From Cytophagales bacterium (lineage in GTDB: Bacteria; Bacteroidota; Bacteroidia; Cytophagales; CCMP332), in NCBI GenBank assembly GCA_028279065.1, contig JANQSY010000077.1, positions 1-43,940 on the forward strand: a stretch of 43,940 nucleotides of DNA, in the 5' to 3' direction. The notes under the pieces are model-generated. The model was not told where the DNA came from. It saw nothing but the letters and a program-made list of their open reading frames with translations, and did not search any database. Below, one piece after another: positions 25,470 to 34,794 of this stretch. Position numbers and translations under genes: made by a program. How positions within the stretch are numbered: the stretch's first letter is position 1; each line of letters starts with the position of its first letter.

Positions 25470-26945
25470 TTACATCATTTTGAAGCCACCAATCTCTGCC
25501 ACTTTCTCTTCTATCTTGGACAGGTTCCTGGGCATCTGGCTGGAGAACTGACCCTTAATCGCATCAATCCATTTTTTGGCCCTGACCCTTAATTTGAAAT
25601 CATTGGTCATGAGTCTCCCCCTCATGACCACGATCCCCATATCGGCTCCCTCATACAGATAGTCCCCCTTTCTGGAGATCCTTAAGAAGAAAGCCTCATT
25701 ATCCTGCTCGACAGCCCTTCTGTGGGTATCCATTCTATCGAATTCAATATTGCCATCCCTATCCATTTTCCATATTCCGGACCTTGGAGCATCGGTGATC
25801 ATCTCAATGGTATCTTCGGTGTGTTTGATCACCAATTGTCCCCAATCATCAATGTTCTCCGGCTTGAACCATCTTTTGTTTATGGAATTTACACTAACCT
25901 CATAGGGTTGGCCCATCCATTCCAGCAGGTGGAAAATAAAAAGTGGAGCATCGGCGAGGGCAAATACAGCATGATTGGTAATTGAGCTCGCCCCGGTTAC
26001 CCTTGGATTAAGTTCACCCAAATAAACCCGGTTGGTTCCCTCTTCAATTAGGAAATCCAATTCAAAATATCCTTTATATCCCTCTTTCCTTAACTGATCA
26101 CCAAACAGCTGAGTGTATTTTCTGGCTTTTTTCCGAATTGATGGCGTGAAAGCTTCGGAATAGATCTCATTTCCACACCATCCTCCTTTGTATGGAGTAA
26201 GTTCCTTGAAACCCACTAACTCAGTCATGAGTGGGGCCACTATTGTCCCATGCCTCGTAACACAGGCCTCAATTGCCGAACCCCTGCACTTTATCTTTTT
26301 CATAACCTTGACCTCTTTTTCAGCGGTTATCTCATCCGCATACCTCTCATAATCCTCCTCATTCGATATGAAAAATGTCGTATGGCCCGAATCCCCAAAT
26401 GGTGTTTGAATAACAAGGTCGTTGCCCAATTTTTTTGATACCTGCTTCAGGTGCTTATAACTCTTAACCTTGGTCAAAACATTTGGAACGCAGGGAACAC
26501 CGGCTTTTTGAGCTATCCGATTTGTATTGACTTTATTGTCCATGAACTGACGCATCTTGGCGGAAGGAAAGCATACCTCCAGGCCATTCATCTTGGCAAG
26601 GCTTTCGGTCTTTTCATCGAACATCAGGAAAAGGGCTTTCCCGTTTTTTCCCCGGCTTTTGAGGTAATCAACCACCTCCTTATGTTCAAGCAAGTAGTTA
26701 TTGATATCCTCTATGCTTTGGAATTCATCGTGCGGGATCTCCTCCTTTGGAGAAAAGACATTTGGGTGGAGTCCATCAAAACATTCGATATAACATATGA
26801 ATTTGAAACCCTTTACCCATTCATCTGCACCCAACAAATTGAAATTGGTGGCTGAAATAAAGTAGATCGGAGTTTCATTTCTATAAAAGAACCTCCTGAT
26901 GTCTGATATCCCCTTCAGGGTTTTTTTCTTGCTCTTCTTTCCCAT
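25470..26945 (-). CDS. ATP-grasp ligase, biotin-carboxylase/carboxylate-amine ligase type
   Basis: A 491-residue cytoplasmic enzyme. ATP-grasp proteins activate a carboxylate as acyl-phosphate and join it to an amine or similar nucleophile. The preATP region is about residues 25-130. The fold then shows NKVNTNRIAQKAGVPCVPNV (about 137), the first nucleotide-binding strands LVIQTPFGDSGHTTFF (about 176), and the metal-binding segment YFELDFLIEEGTNRVYLGEL followed by NPRVTGASS (about 298-326), with conserved Glu, Asn and Arg. There is no biotin-carrier partner nearby, so carboxylase annotation would be misleading. It sits 7 nt after the decarboxylase gene and 2 nt before the C45 hydrolase gene. 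A natural reading is ligation of an amino acid to the amine made by the decarboxylase; this is inference. Confidence 0.85.
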   Translation of the reverse strand: MGKKSKKKTLKGISDIRRFFYRNETPIYFISATNFNLLGADEWVKGFKFICYIECFDGLHPNVFSPKEEIPHDEFQSIEDINNYLLEHKEVVDYLKSRGKNGKALFLMFDEKTESLAKMNGLEVCFPSAKMRQFMDNKVNTNRIAQKAGVPCVPNVLTKVKSYKHLKQVSKKLGNDLVIQTPFGDSGHTTFFISNEEDYERYADEITAEKEVKVMKKIKCRGSAIEACVTRHGTIVAPLMTELVGFKELTPYKGGWCGNEIYSEAFTPSIRKKARKYTQLFGDQLRKEGYKGYFELDFLIEEGTNRVYLGELNPRVTGASSITNHAVFALADAPLFIFHLLEWMGQPYEVSVNSINKRWFKPENIDDWGQLVIKHTEDTIEMITDAPRSGIWKMDRDGNIEFDRMDTHRRAVEQDNEAFFLRISRKGDYLYEGADMGIVVMRGRLMTNDFKLRVRAKKWIDAIKGQFSSQMPRNLSKIEEKVAEIGGFKMM

Positions 26946-26952
26946 TTTCAGT

Positions 26953-29724
26953 TCATTTTGAGCTTTTGATTTTCTTTTTGCCTAAAGATTTTACGGAACC
27001 TATACCATTTTCTATTCGGGTCAGGCTCTTGCTTTTTGCAGCCTTCTTCAATATGCCAGGGGTGAATAACCTTAACCCCAATTCTGGTCTATAACCATGG
27101 ATCTCTTTTACATCCAGTTTGATCAGAAACTCCAATATTTCCTCACTTACCACTTGCCCGGGAACAAGTACCGGGAACCCTGGTGGGTAAGGGATGACAA
27201 AATTTGCCGAAACAATATCTCCTCCATTCTTCAGGCTCTTTACACAATCCTCCAAAGGAGTATAGCAACAGTTCTGCTCTTTATAGGAAAGGAAAAAGGC
27301 CTTGCGAATATTTCCTCCTGGAATTCCCGGAACAGCCTGGAACGATGAATGAAAATGGCTAAAATCCGGAAGCGGAGGGGTTTCTTTGGTCAGGAACCTG
27401 ATCTTCTTTTTTAATATCCTGGTCTCCTCACGATTGTAAGAGGAATAGGTCTCATCAAGTTCATTGGCAATCCTGGATAAAACCCCCAGCAGGTACGCCA
27501 CAGAGCTTCTTGTGGTCCCGATATTCGTCATGAACAGTACCGTATTCCTGGAGGTCTTATTTATCTGAATACCGAACTTATCCATCAAAAACTTATTCTT
27601 GAAGGTATCCCCATCAACACCTGTTCTCCCGATATGGAGGTTGATCTTGGTAGGGTCAAGAACCAGTTCATCCGAAATCCATGCTTCCTCCATTCTACTC
27701 CATCCCGACCTTGTATTGAAGTACTCCTCAATTCCGCTTTTTCTGTATGCTTCAGGGATTACGTCCTTTACGGTTAGAACATCAAAATATTTTTTGAGTT
27801 GTGGATGTGCATGTATACGAGCACGAAGAACCATGGCCATCTCAATGCTTTTCTCAACCATCTCAAATCCCTCGAATTGAACCTGCCTTCTGCCTACATC
27901 TAGGGAGGCAAGGATCTGATAGTTAGGTGATGTAGAGGTGTGGGTCATGTAGGCTTCATGAAGGGATTCCTCAGTTCCTTTACGATAGTCCTGATCATAA
28001 ATATGGATCATTGAACCCTGCCTAAGGGATGAGAGGGTCTTATGAGTGGATTGTGTTGCATAAACCCTTATCCGAACCTTATCAGGGTCAGGAAAGGAAT
28101 CCTTTTTCTTTCCTTTTAAGCCCCTATACATCTGTCTGTATGATTCCGATTGATATTTTTTCTCGAGCTTTTTAGCGACGAACATCGCTGTTCGTTGCAT
28201 ATAAGTGTAGGTAAACCGTGCAAAGGCAAACCAGGCTTCGTCCCAAAGGAATATCATATCAGGTTTGATGGCCAGTACTTCTTCCATCATCCTTTCGACA
28301 TTGTATACCAGTCCATCGAAAGTACAATTGGTTAGGAGTACCATTTTTACCGCTTCCAGTCTTCCGGCCTTCTTAAGCCTTAGTAGCTTATCCCTGATAT
28401 GCTTGATTGGAACCGCGCCATACATTGAGTACTCCTCGATTGGATAAGAATCCAGATATACAGGAAACGCCCCTGTTAAGACCAGCCCATAATGGTGTGA
28501 TTTATGGCAATCCCTGTCGATCAGGACAAGATCACCTGGTTGAACTAATGCCTGGAGGACTATTTTATTTGCGGTGGATGTTCCATTTGTAACAAAGTAC
28601 GTGTGCTGGGAACCATAGGCCTTCGCGGCCAGACCCTGGGCTTTCTTGAGTGTGCCTGTTGGTTGAAGCAGGGAATCCAGACCACCTGTTGTAGCTGAGG
28701 TCTCAGCAAGAAAAATATTCCTGCCATAAAAGTCTCCAAAATCCCTTATCCATCTGGATTTGAAGACTGAATTACCCCTTGAAATCGGCATGGCATGAAA
28801 TACTCCCGTTGGTTTTTGGCTGTAATCCACCAGGGCCGAAAAGAAGGGAGTTTCAAGCCTTTCCTTAATGCCCCTGATTATGCTTAGATGTAATTCCTGG
28901 AGATCTTCCTTCCGATAAAAGATCCTCCTGAAACACTCCATCAAGGAATCCTCAATGTCGGAAAGGGATTTATCTGTGACATAAAACAGATCCAGTTCCG
29001 GCCTGAAGACTTTGATGACCTTTCCCAACGAGAGGCCAATCTCTTCATCTGTTCCTTTTCCCGGATTGAATTTCTTAACGCCTCCTAAGAAGGGTTTCAG
29101 TACTTCAAGGTTGTTCTCCGATTTGAAGGGAATACCATACCGTATCACACAGGACTGTATATTGGCATTGAACAACAGAGTGATCAAGGCGTCCTGATAT
29201 GACCTTGCGACCACCACATTATAAACTATGTGGTCCCTTTTCTCTCTCATTCTGAGCAACTTATCTTTCAATGCTTGCTCATCATCATCCCCGATCAGGT
29301 CCACAAACAATAACTCAAAGTAGTTTGTGTGGATGGCGGTTTTTTCCTCTTCCTCAACCTGGATTTCCGGTGTAACACTTAATTCAGGTCTAAGGTCCAG
29401 AACATCGGGATCGCTCCTGAACTGTTCACTGATCAGAATCTGAACAGTTTTGACTACTTCGGGTATGAATTCCTGAAATTCCCCGGCCTGGAATAGCCCG
29501 AAAAGGAATTTTACATGATCCATTCCCGGAAAAGCAAAGTAGGGCTCTATCACCCCAAGCAGTTCAAATGATCTCTTGATCTTAGACCTTGCCTTTCTCC
29601 CTCGAGGGTTGCCTTTTAGCTCCATGGCACCCTCCTTTAGGTAGGTCCAAATATCCCCACGAAACTGGGGGAGGTTGAAATAATCCTTAGCCCTGATCTC
29701 CTCAGTAGATAGCTTTCTGGCCAT
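26953..29724 (-). CDS. PLP-dependent Orn/Lys/Arg-type decarboxylase, long N-terminal region
   Basis: A 923-residue fold-type I enzyme expected to decarboxylate a basic amino acid to a di- or polyamine. The PLP domain starts near 340 (ETSATTGGLDSLLQPTG) and includes FVTNGTSTANKIVLQ (377-391), the Asp that binds the PLP pyridine in IFLWDEAWF (Asp495) and the PLP lysine in TQSTHKTLSSLRQGS (Lys562). The C-terminal domain shows VIPYPPGFPVLVPGQVVSEE, a hallmark of the Orn/Lys/Arg group. Residues about 135-260 look like the flavodoxin-like wing domain, preceded by about 130 extra residues of unknown role. This exceeds the roughly 710-760 residues of enterobacterial enzymes. Specificity for ornithine, lysine or arginine cannot be read. 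It is separated by 85 nt from the upstream nitrilase gene. Confidence 0.88.
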   Translation of the reverse strand: MARKLSTEEIRAKDYFNLPQFRGDIWTYLKEGAMELKGNPRGRKARSKIKRSFELLGVIEPYFAFPGMDHVKFLFGLFQAGEFQEFIPEVVKTVQILISEQFRSDPDVLDLRPELSVTPEIQVEEEEKTAIHTNYFELLFVDLIGDDDEQALKDKLLRMREKRDHIVYNVVVARSYQDALITLLFNANIQSCVIRYGIPFKSENNLEVLKPFLGGVKKFNPGKGTDEEIGLSLGKVIKVFRPELDLFYVTDKSLSDIEDSLMECFRRIFYRKEDLQELHLSIIRGIKERLETPFFSALVDYSQKPTGVFHAMPISRGNSVFKSRWIRDFGDFYGRNIFLAETSATTGGLDSLLQPTGTLKKAQGLAAKAYGSQHTYFVTNGTSTANKIVLQALVQPGDLVLIDRDCHKSHHYGLVLTGAFPVYLDSYPIEEYSMYGAVPIKHIRDKLLRLKKAGRLEAVKMVLLTNCTFDGLVYNVERMMEEVLAIKPDMIFLWDEAWFAFARFTYTYMQRTAMFVAKKLEKKYQSESYRQMYRGLKGKKKDSFPDPDKVRIRVYATQSTHKTLSSLRQGSMIHIYDQDYRKGTEESLHEAYMTHTSTSPNYQILASLDVGRRQVQFEGFEMVEKSIEMAMVLRARIHAHPQLKKYFDVLTVKDVIPEAYRKSGIEEYFNTRSGWSRMEEAWISDELVLDPTKINLHIGRTGVDGDTFKNKFLMDKFGIQINKTSRNTVLFMTNIGTTRSSVAYLLGVLSRIANELDETYSSYNREETRILKKKIRFLTKETPPLPDFSHFHSSFQAVPGIPGGNIRKAFFLSYKEQNCCYTPLEDCVKSLKNGGDIVSANFVIPYPPGFPVLVPGQVVSEEILEFLIKLDVKEIHGYRPELGLRLFTPGILKKAAKSKSLTRIENGIGSVKSLGKKKIKSSK

Positions 29725-29809
29725 TAGGTCTGGTCTCTGGAATGGGTCCTATTTTGGAACCATAATCGTACTAATCCATCAATTAAGCTGAGAAAGATAA
29801 CATTTTTCC

Positions 29810-30739
29810 TCAAGGAGAATCATGGTCGGGTTTCACATGACTTGCAGGGGGTGAAACTTCCGGATGTTGCATGACCTCTGTGATCTGGTTCAGCCTTGTT
29901 GGTTTGATGAGGTCCCCAAGAGAATCAAGGTATGGATGTGAGGTGTTCTTATTGTAGATGTCGAAGTCAACTTTTCTGTCTCTGAAACTCTTAAGTGGCT
30001 GGCCAAGACGCAATATCCCTCTTTCCCTGCTTCTCTTTACCCTTTCCATGTCTACCTCGATGGGCATCAATTCAGGGCCTGTTCCTGCCTGATATAGAAC
30101 CCTGCCATCCGGCCCACATACAATTGACCTTCCGGTTCCACCATCCCCTAATCCATTGATGTCAAAAATGAAGCACTGGTTTGTTGCAGCTGTAGCCTGA
30201 ACCAGGGAAAGTTCGATATCCCTGTCAATGGTTCCCGTAAGCGTCGGGTGGAGGATCACCTCTACTCCGTTTACCGCAAGGGTCCTTGATGTTTCAGGGA
30301 ACCACATATCATAGCAGATGGTCAACCCAAATCTACCCACAGTCGGAACGTCGAATATCATGAATCTATCACCGGCAGCTACCCCTGACTCATAGGGCAT
30401 AAAAGGGAACATCTTGTTATACCTCCCAACTATATCCCCGCTTGAATTGATGACCGTTGCGGTGTTGAAGATCTGGTCCTCCTTTTTCTGGAACATGGTC
30501 CCCGGGATAAGCCAGATATTGTATTTGGCAGCGATCTTTTGGAATTGCTCTTCAGTGGAATTAGGAAATACCTGGGCATTGTGGATCAATGGCCCAAAGG
30601 GAGACAACTCACTGCAAACCACCATTTGTACCCAAGGATAGACCGACATCATTACGTCGATCTGGTGGATCATTCTGTTGACATTGTTCTCGCTGGCCGA
30701 GACATGCATCTGGATGCCCGCAATGGAATAAGGTTTCAT
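29810..30739 (-). CDS. Nitrilase-superfamily carbon-nitrogen hydrolase (amidase)
   Basis: A 309-residue cytoplasmic hydrolase. The catalytic Glu-Lys-Cys triad is present: Glu44 in VVCSELSPFGP, Lys109 in VGRYNKMFPF and Cys142 in GLTICYDMWFPE. The family cleaves amides, carbamoyl-amines or nitriles; the WFPE context after the cysteine is common in aliphatic amidase and N-carbamoyl or omega-amidase branches, more than in true nitrilases. The last 50 residues are a proline-rich extension (HPEVSPPASHVKPDHD). It follows the aminotransferase gene by 10 nt, which ties it to that enzyme. A role in freeing an omega-amino acid from its amide before transamination would fit the cluster; the substrate is inferred only. 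Confidence 0.88.
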   Translation of the reverse strand: MKPYSIAGIQMHVSASENNVNRMIHQIDVMMSVYPWVQMVVCSELSPFGPLIHNAQVFPNSTEEQFQKIAAKYNIWLIPGTMFQKKEDQIFNTATVINSSGDIVGRYNKMFPFMPYESGVAAGDRFMIFDVPTVGRFGLTICYDMWFPETSRTLAVNGVEVILHPTLTGTIDRDIELSLVQATAATNQCFIFDINGLGDGGTGRSIVCGPDGRVLYQAGTGPELMPIEVDMERVKRSRERGILRLGQPLKSFRDRKVDFDIYNKNTSHPYLDSLGDLIKPTRLNQITEVMQHPEVSPPASHVKPDHDSP

Positions 30740-30749
30740 AAAAATTCGA

Positions 30750-32060
30750 TTAGGATAAAATCCTTGTTAGTTCTTCCTCCATAATCTGGAGACCCCTATC
30801 CAAATCTTCATCGGTGATGACAAGAGGGCTAAGGACCCGGATAATGTTCTTATGCGTCCCGGCCGAAATTAAAATTAGTCCTCTGTCAAAACAGGCATTC
30901 ATTAAAGCAGAACATGTATCTGCATCGGGCTGGCGTGGATCATTATCTTTCACAAACTCCATTGCAACCATTGCACCTACTCCTCGAACATCTCCAATGG
31001 CAGTAAACCTTGATTTGAGTTCTTCGAATTTATGGGTGATCCTGTTTCCGATCTCCATGGCCCTTGCATTCAGGTTTTCTTCCTCCATCATTTTGATCGT
31101 AGCCAGAGAAGCAACACAGGAAAGTGGTGAGCCAATATAGGTCCCTCCTATGGTTCCAGGAGCCGCGGAATCCATGACCTCAGACCTTCCAATTACCGCG
31201 GCAATCGGCAATCCTGACCCCATCGCTTTCGCGACAGTAGTTATATCGGGTGTTACTCCATAGTGCTGATAGCTGGCCCAATTACCCGTGCGGCCAAATC
31301 CGCTTTGGATCTCATCGAGGATCAACATGATGCCATGCTGGTCGCAAAAATCTCTTAATCCCTGAAGATACCTTTTGGGAACAGGATTGAATCCTCCCTC
31401 TCCTTGTATTGGCTCCATGATAATCGCTGCCAGGTTATCAGGGTCGACAACATTCAATCCTGATTCCCTTAATCTTTTCAATTCCTGATCGACGAATTGG
31501 TCCTCCGTAAGCTCCCCGCTGTATCGGTAATAATTTGGAAAAGGGAGACGGTAAACCTCAGGTGCAAAGGGTCCGCAGTTGGTTTTATACCCAACTTTTG
31601 AAGTTAGGGTCATGGCCATCATCGTCCTTCCATGGAATGCCCCAGTGTAACAAAGCACAGCCTCCTTTTTTGTGGCCTGCCGGGCAATTTTAATTGCGTT
31701 TTCCACTGCTTCTGCCCCGGTACTTACCAACATTGCTTTGGTTTTCTCTCCATGGGGTAAGAGTTCCGCCAATTTTTCGCACAGTTCTATATATGGCTCA
31801 TAGGTGACCACATTGAAACTAGTGTGAAGGTATTTTTCAGCCTGATCCTTAATAGCCCTGACAACAGGTTCCGGTGAATGGCCGGTATTCACTACCCCTA
31901 TCCCAGCAGCAAAGTCAATCAATTCCCTGCCGTCTGCATCTTTGATAATTGCCCCGGAAGCGGAATCCACTGTGGCTTTGTTAAAAACCCCAACTCCGTT
32001 GGCAACTGCGTTCTTCCTTCTTTCGAGAAGTTCCTCGCTCTTTAGTTTTGTCTCAATCAT
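30750..32060 (-). CDS. Class III aminotransferase, 4-aminobutyrate aminotransferase-like
   Basis: A 436-residue PLP enzyme that transfers an omega-amino group to 2-oxoglutarate; best guess GABA or a similar omega-amino acid, giving the semialdehyde. Motifs: VSTGAEAVENAIKIAR (about 112-127, very close to GabT), AFHGRTMMAMTLTSK, EPIQGEGGF, the PLP aspartate in LILDEIQSGFGRTG (Asp249) and the Schiff-base lysine in TVAKAMGSGLPIAAV (Lys278). Length and motif order are complete. It is the first gene of the minus-strand amine cluster; the 195 nt before it hold no exact TAnnTTTG promoter. A paired succinate-semialdehyde dehydrogenase gene is not in the window. Acetylornithine or diaminobutyrate aminotransferase activity is a less likely alternative. 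Confidence 0.9.
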   Translation of the reverse strand: MIETKLKSEELLERRKNAVANGVGVFNKATVDSASGAIIKDADGRELIDFAAGIGVVNTGHSPEPVVRAIKDQAEKYLHTSFNVVTYEPYIELCEKLAELLPHGEKTKAMLVSTGAEAVENAIKIARQATKKEAVLCYTGAFHGRTMMAMTLTSKVGYKTNCGPFAPEVYRLPFPNYYRYSGELTEDQFVDQELKRLRESGLNVVDPDNLAAIIMEPIQGEGGFNPVPKRYLQGLRDFCDQHGIMLILDEIQSGFGRTGNWASYQHYGVTPDITTVAKAMGSGLPIAAVIGRSEVMDSAAPGTIGGTYIGSPLSCVASLATIKMMEEENLNARAMEIGNRITHKFEELKSRFTAIGDVRGVGAMVAMEFVKDNDPRQPDADTCSALMNACFDRGLILISAGTHKNIIRVLSPLVITDEDLDRGLQIMEEELTRILS

Positions 32061-32255
32061 TTTTTTTGAAAAATTTTCTACCCCCTTTCATATAGAATTG
32101 AAGGGACACTTTGGTATTTAATTCCAATTTCAAACCAGGAAATGGTAGGAGAAATATGCTGCTTCTCTGCGTTTTTTCAACCCTCTTTCGTCCTGCGAAA
32201 CGCTAATGCAAAGGGATTAAATCTTTCTAAGAATTCAAACTTTTAAAACCTTTTC
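32061..32255. other. 195-nt intergenic region before the amine cluster
   Basis: This gap must hold the promoter of the aminotransferase gene and the 3' end of the macB-like transcript. The visible structure is a pair of mutually exclusive hairpins: TTTCG/CGAAA (32186-32190 with 32196-32200) or GCGTTT/AAACGC (32169-32174 with 32198-32203). No exact -33/-7 promoter was found on the minus strand. Confidence 0.35.
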
Positions 32256-34667
32256 TTACTCAGATTTTAAAGCATTAATAGGATTTGAAAGACCGGCTTT
32301 TGTCGATTGGTAACTTACTGTGATTAGTGCGATCAAGACCCCGATCACCCCTGAGATAAGGAATAGATCTATCCCAATTTCAGTCCTTTTGGGGAAGGAT
32401 TCCAACCATCGGGTCATGACAAAATATGTAGCTGGCCAAGCGATGACATTCCCAATGATAATGAGGAATAGGAAGTCCCAGCTAAGAAGTCTGAATATTT
32501 GGCTGGCACTAGCACCCAAAACTTTCCGAATTCCAATCTCGCGGGTCCTTTGTAAGGTGGAATAGGAGGACAAACCAAAGAGACCAAGACAAGCGATAAC
32601 TATTCCCAGAAAGGAAAATAGCCCAAAGACCTTTCCAAACTGCACGAAGGATACATACTGTCGGTTGAAGTAATCATCAAGGAAAAAGAAAATAAAGGGG
32701 TCATTTGGAAAGGTACTTCTGTATTCCTCCTCAATGTCTTTTAATGTGGATGAGACCTCCCAATCCTTCAATTTGACAGAATAAAAGGACCGGATATCTG
32801 GTATAAGCCTCATAACGATTGGGTAGAGTTCTTTGTCGAGCCCCATTTGATGATAAGAATCCAATACGCCAACGATCTTATAGCGATCATCTCCCTGTTT
32901 TAAGTACTCGCCCACTGCCGCCTCCTGATTTGGAAACCCTAATTTTTCCATTGCAGCAAGGTTTAAAATGGCCGCCGAATCGTCGGATGGGAAGTCCTTA
33001 GAAAAATTCCTACCAGAGGCAAGTTCCAGCCCGTATTGACCAAGGAAGTCATGGTCTATTCCCACCACATAGGAAATGATCTCGGCATTTTCATCTGCCT
33101 TTGCCCACTTAAAACCACGGGTCCAAAAAATCTCCCTACCGGGAATACTGCTAGAACTGCTGATCCCTTCCACACCGGGAATATCCATCATCCTCTTCTT
33201 AAACCCTTGGTATTTATTTAGGTAAAGGCTATCAGCACCAACGATTTCTGCCCCATTCAGAATCAGCGTCTGGTCCATTTCAAAACCCAGATCATAATTT
33301 TTCATGAAGTTGATCTGGCGTTGCACCAGGATCGTACCAGCAATAAGGATAACAGAGGCAGCAAACTGGACTATGACCAGTCCTTTCCTTAAGGTTGCCC
33401 CCCTGGCCTGACTTCCAAAACTCCCCTTCAAAACGGTTACCGGATTAAAGGAGGAAAGAAAAAAGGCAGGATAAACGCCTGAAAGCAAGGAGCCAATAAA
33501 AAAGATAGACAAGAAAGCCAGAAAGTAAGGACTCTTCAAGAAAACCATTAGATCGAGAGGCTTCCCGGTTAAATCCTGGAAGAAGGAAAGAGAAAGAAAT
33601 GCAACTAGAACGGCGAAGACCAGGGATAGAATATTTACCAACAAGGCTTCATACATGAATTGCCTGATCAATTGGTTCTTAAATGCTCCGATTACCTTTC
33701 TTATACCCACTTCCTTTGCTCTCTCTAAAGACCTGGATGTACTAAGATTGACGAAGTTCACCCAGGCAATGATCAATATGCATATGGCAATAAGGGTAAG
33801 AAAGTATACCGCTTCTCCATCTCCTGGAGGTTCGGATTCCTGGAGAAGATTTGAAAAAAGATGAATATCCGCCAATGGCTGGTAAATGTATCTCACCTCT
33901 CCATTCCTTTGCCTAAGTTTTTCCCCTCGGTGTCTTTCAATAAAATCAGGGATTTTGGCCTGTAGCAATTCGATATCCGTTCCTTCCTGGACAAGTACAT
34001 AGGTATTGAAATCGTACCAACCCCAACTTTGGTCCATATTTTCTGCCCACTCGTATGTGCTAAACGTAGAATAGGAAGCAAGGGCATCCATATAGATGTG
34101 GGAGTTTTCGGGATGATCCTCATAAACGGCGGTAACTTTATATAACTCCTCCCCGTCAGCACGTATCATCTTTCCGATCGGATCGGTTTCTCCAAAGTAT
34201 TTTTTGGCTGTGCTTTCTGACAATGCCATCGTAAAAGGTTCATCGATGGGTTTCTCCTTGTTTCCCTTAATAATATTCAGAGTAAAGATCTTAAACACAG
34301 CAGGGTCAGCTATATGCACCTTTTCCTCCTTAAAGGTGATCCCTTCATATTCAAAGATTGCAGAGGTAGGAAATAGCCTGGCGAACTCTTCGATTTCGGG
34401 GAAATCCTTCTTCATTGCCGGGCCAACGGCAGGGGTCGCCGCAGCACACTCAAATTGAACCTCCCCATTTTTTATATAATCATATCTGACTCGGTAGATC
34501 CTATCGATCTTCTCATTATAATGATCATAAGACTTTTCGTAGGCTACATATTGAAGAATTAATATGCACGCCGCCATTCCAGTGCCCAGTCCCAGGATGT
34601 TCAAAAAGGTAAAAACCTTGTGCTTTTGGAAAAATCTGATTGATGAGACGAAGAAATTTTGCAGCAT
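32256..34667 (-). CDS. MacB/FtsX-type ABC transporter permease
   Basis: An 803-residue inner-membrane protein with the standard layout of the large Bacteroidota FtsX-like permeases: an N-terminal helix (FTFLNILGLGTGMAACILIL, residues 18-37), a first MacB_PCD periplasmic domain (about 45-270), three helices with the coupling motif ERAKEVGIRKVIGAFKNQLI (about 314), then a second helix-plus-MacB_PCD unit and another coupling motif, TREIGIRKVLGASASQIFRL (about 711). It ends in ALITVSYQSTKAGLSNPINA, typical of the group. These proteins work by mechanotransmission with an ATPase; no matching ATPase gene is adjacent, which is usual for this group. The substrate may be a peptide, lipid or drug. It is divergent from the K+ channel gene by 127 nt. 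Confidence 0.92.
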   Translation of the reverse strand: MLQNFFVSSIRFFQKHKVFTFLNILGLGTGMAACILILQYVAYEKSYDHYNEKIDRIYRVRYDYIKNGEVQFECAAATPAVGPAMKKDFPEIEEFARLFPTSAIFEYEGITFKEEKVHIADPAVFKIFTLNIIKGNKEKPIDEPFTMALSESTAKKYFGETDPIGKMIRADGEELYKVTAVYEDHPENSHIYMDALASYSTFSTYEWAENMDQSWGWYDFNTYVLVQEGTDIELLQAKIPDFIERHRGEKLRQRNGEVRYIYQPLADIHLFSNLLQESEPPGDGEAVYFLTLIAICILIIAWVNFVNLSTSRSLERAKEVGIRKVIGAFKNQLIRQFMYEALLVNILSLVFAVLVAFLSLSFFQDLTGKPLDLMVFLKSPYFLAFLSIFFIGSLLSGVYPAFFLSSFNPVTVLKGSFGSQARGATLRKGLVIVQFAASVILIAGTILVQRQINFMKNYDLGFEMDQTLILNGAEIVGADSLYLNKYQGFKKRMMDIPGVEGISSSSSIPGREIFWTRGFKWAKADENAEIISYVVGIDHDFLGQYGLELASGRNFSKDFPSDDSAAILNLAAMEKLGFPNQEAAVGEYLKQGDDRYKIVGVLDSYHQMGLDKELYPIVMRLIPDIRSFYSVKLKDWEVSSTLKDIEEEYRSTFPNDPFIFFFLDDYFNRQYVSFVQFGKVFGLFSFLGIVIACLGLFGLSSYSTLQRTREIGIRKVLGASASQIFRLLSWDFLFLIIIGNVIAWPATYFVMTRWLESFPKRTEIGIDLFLISGVIGVLIALITVSYQSTKAGLSNPINALKSE

Positions 34668-34742
34668 TTTTTTGGGGCCTTTGGTTCAAGAAAAATAAGT
34701 GAATCAATTCCTCAATCGAATGACAATTATTCTAACGGCAAA

Positions 34743-34773
34743 TTGGAGTCAGATTACAGAGTTTTTTATTTTG
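34743..34773 (+). promoter_or_regulatory. Weak promoter candidate for the K+ channel gene
   Basis: TTG (34743-34745), 21 nt, then TATTTTG (34767-34773), one base short of TAnnTTTG. It lies 21 nt before the proposed TTG start codon at 34795. The spacing is right but the -7 element is imperfect. Confidence 0.3.
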
Positions 34774-34794
34774 GAATATCGAATCGTTTGAGTA

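Noticed and set aside
25470-26945. Biotin carboxylase label for the ATP-grasp protein
   Set aside because: No biotin carrier or carboxyltransferase gene is nearby; the context favours a carboxylate-amine ligase.
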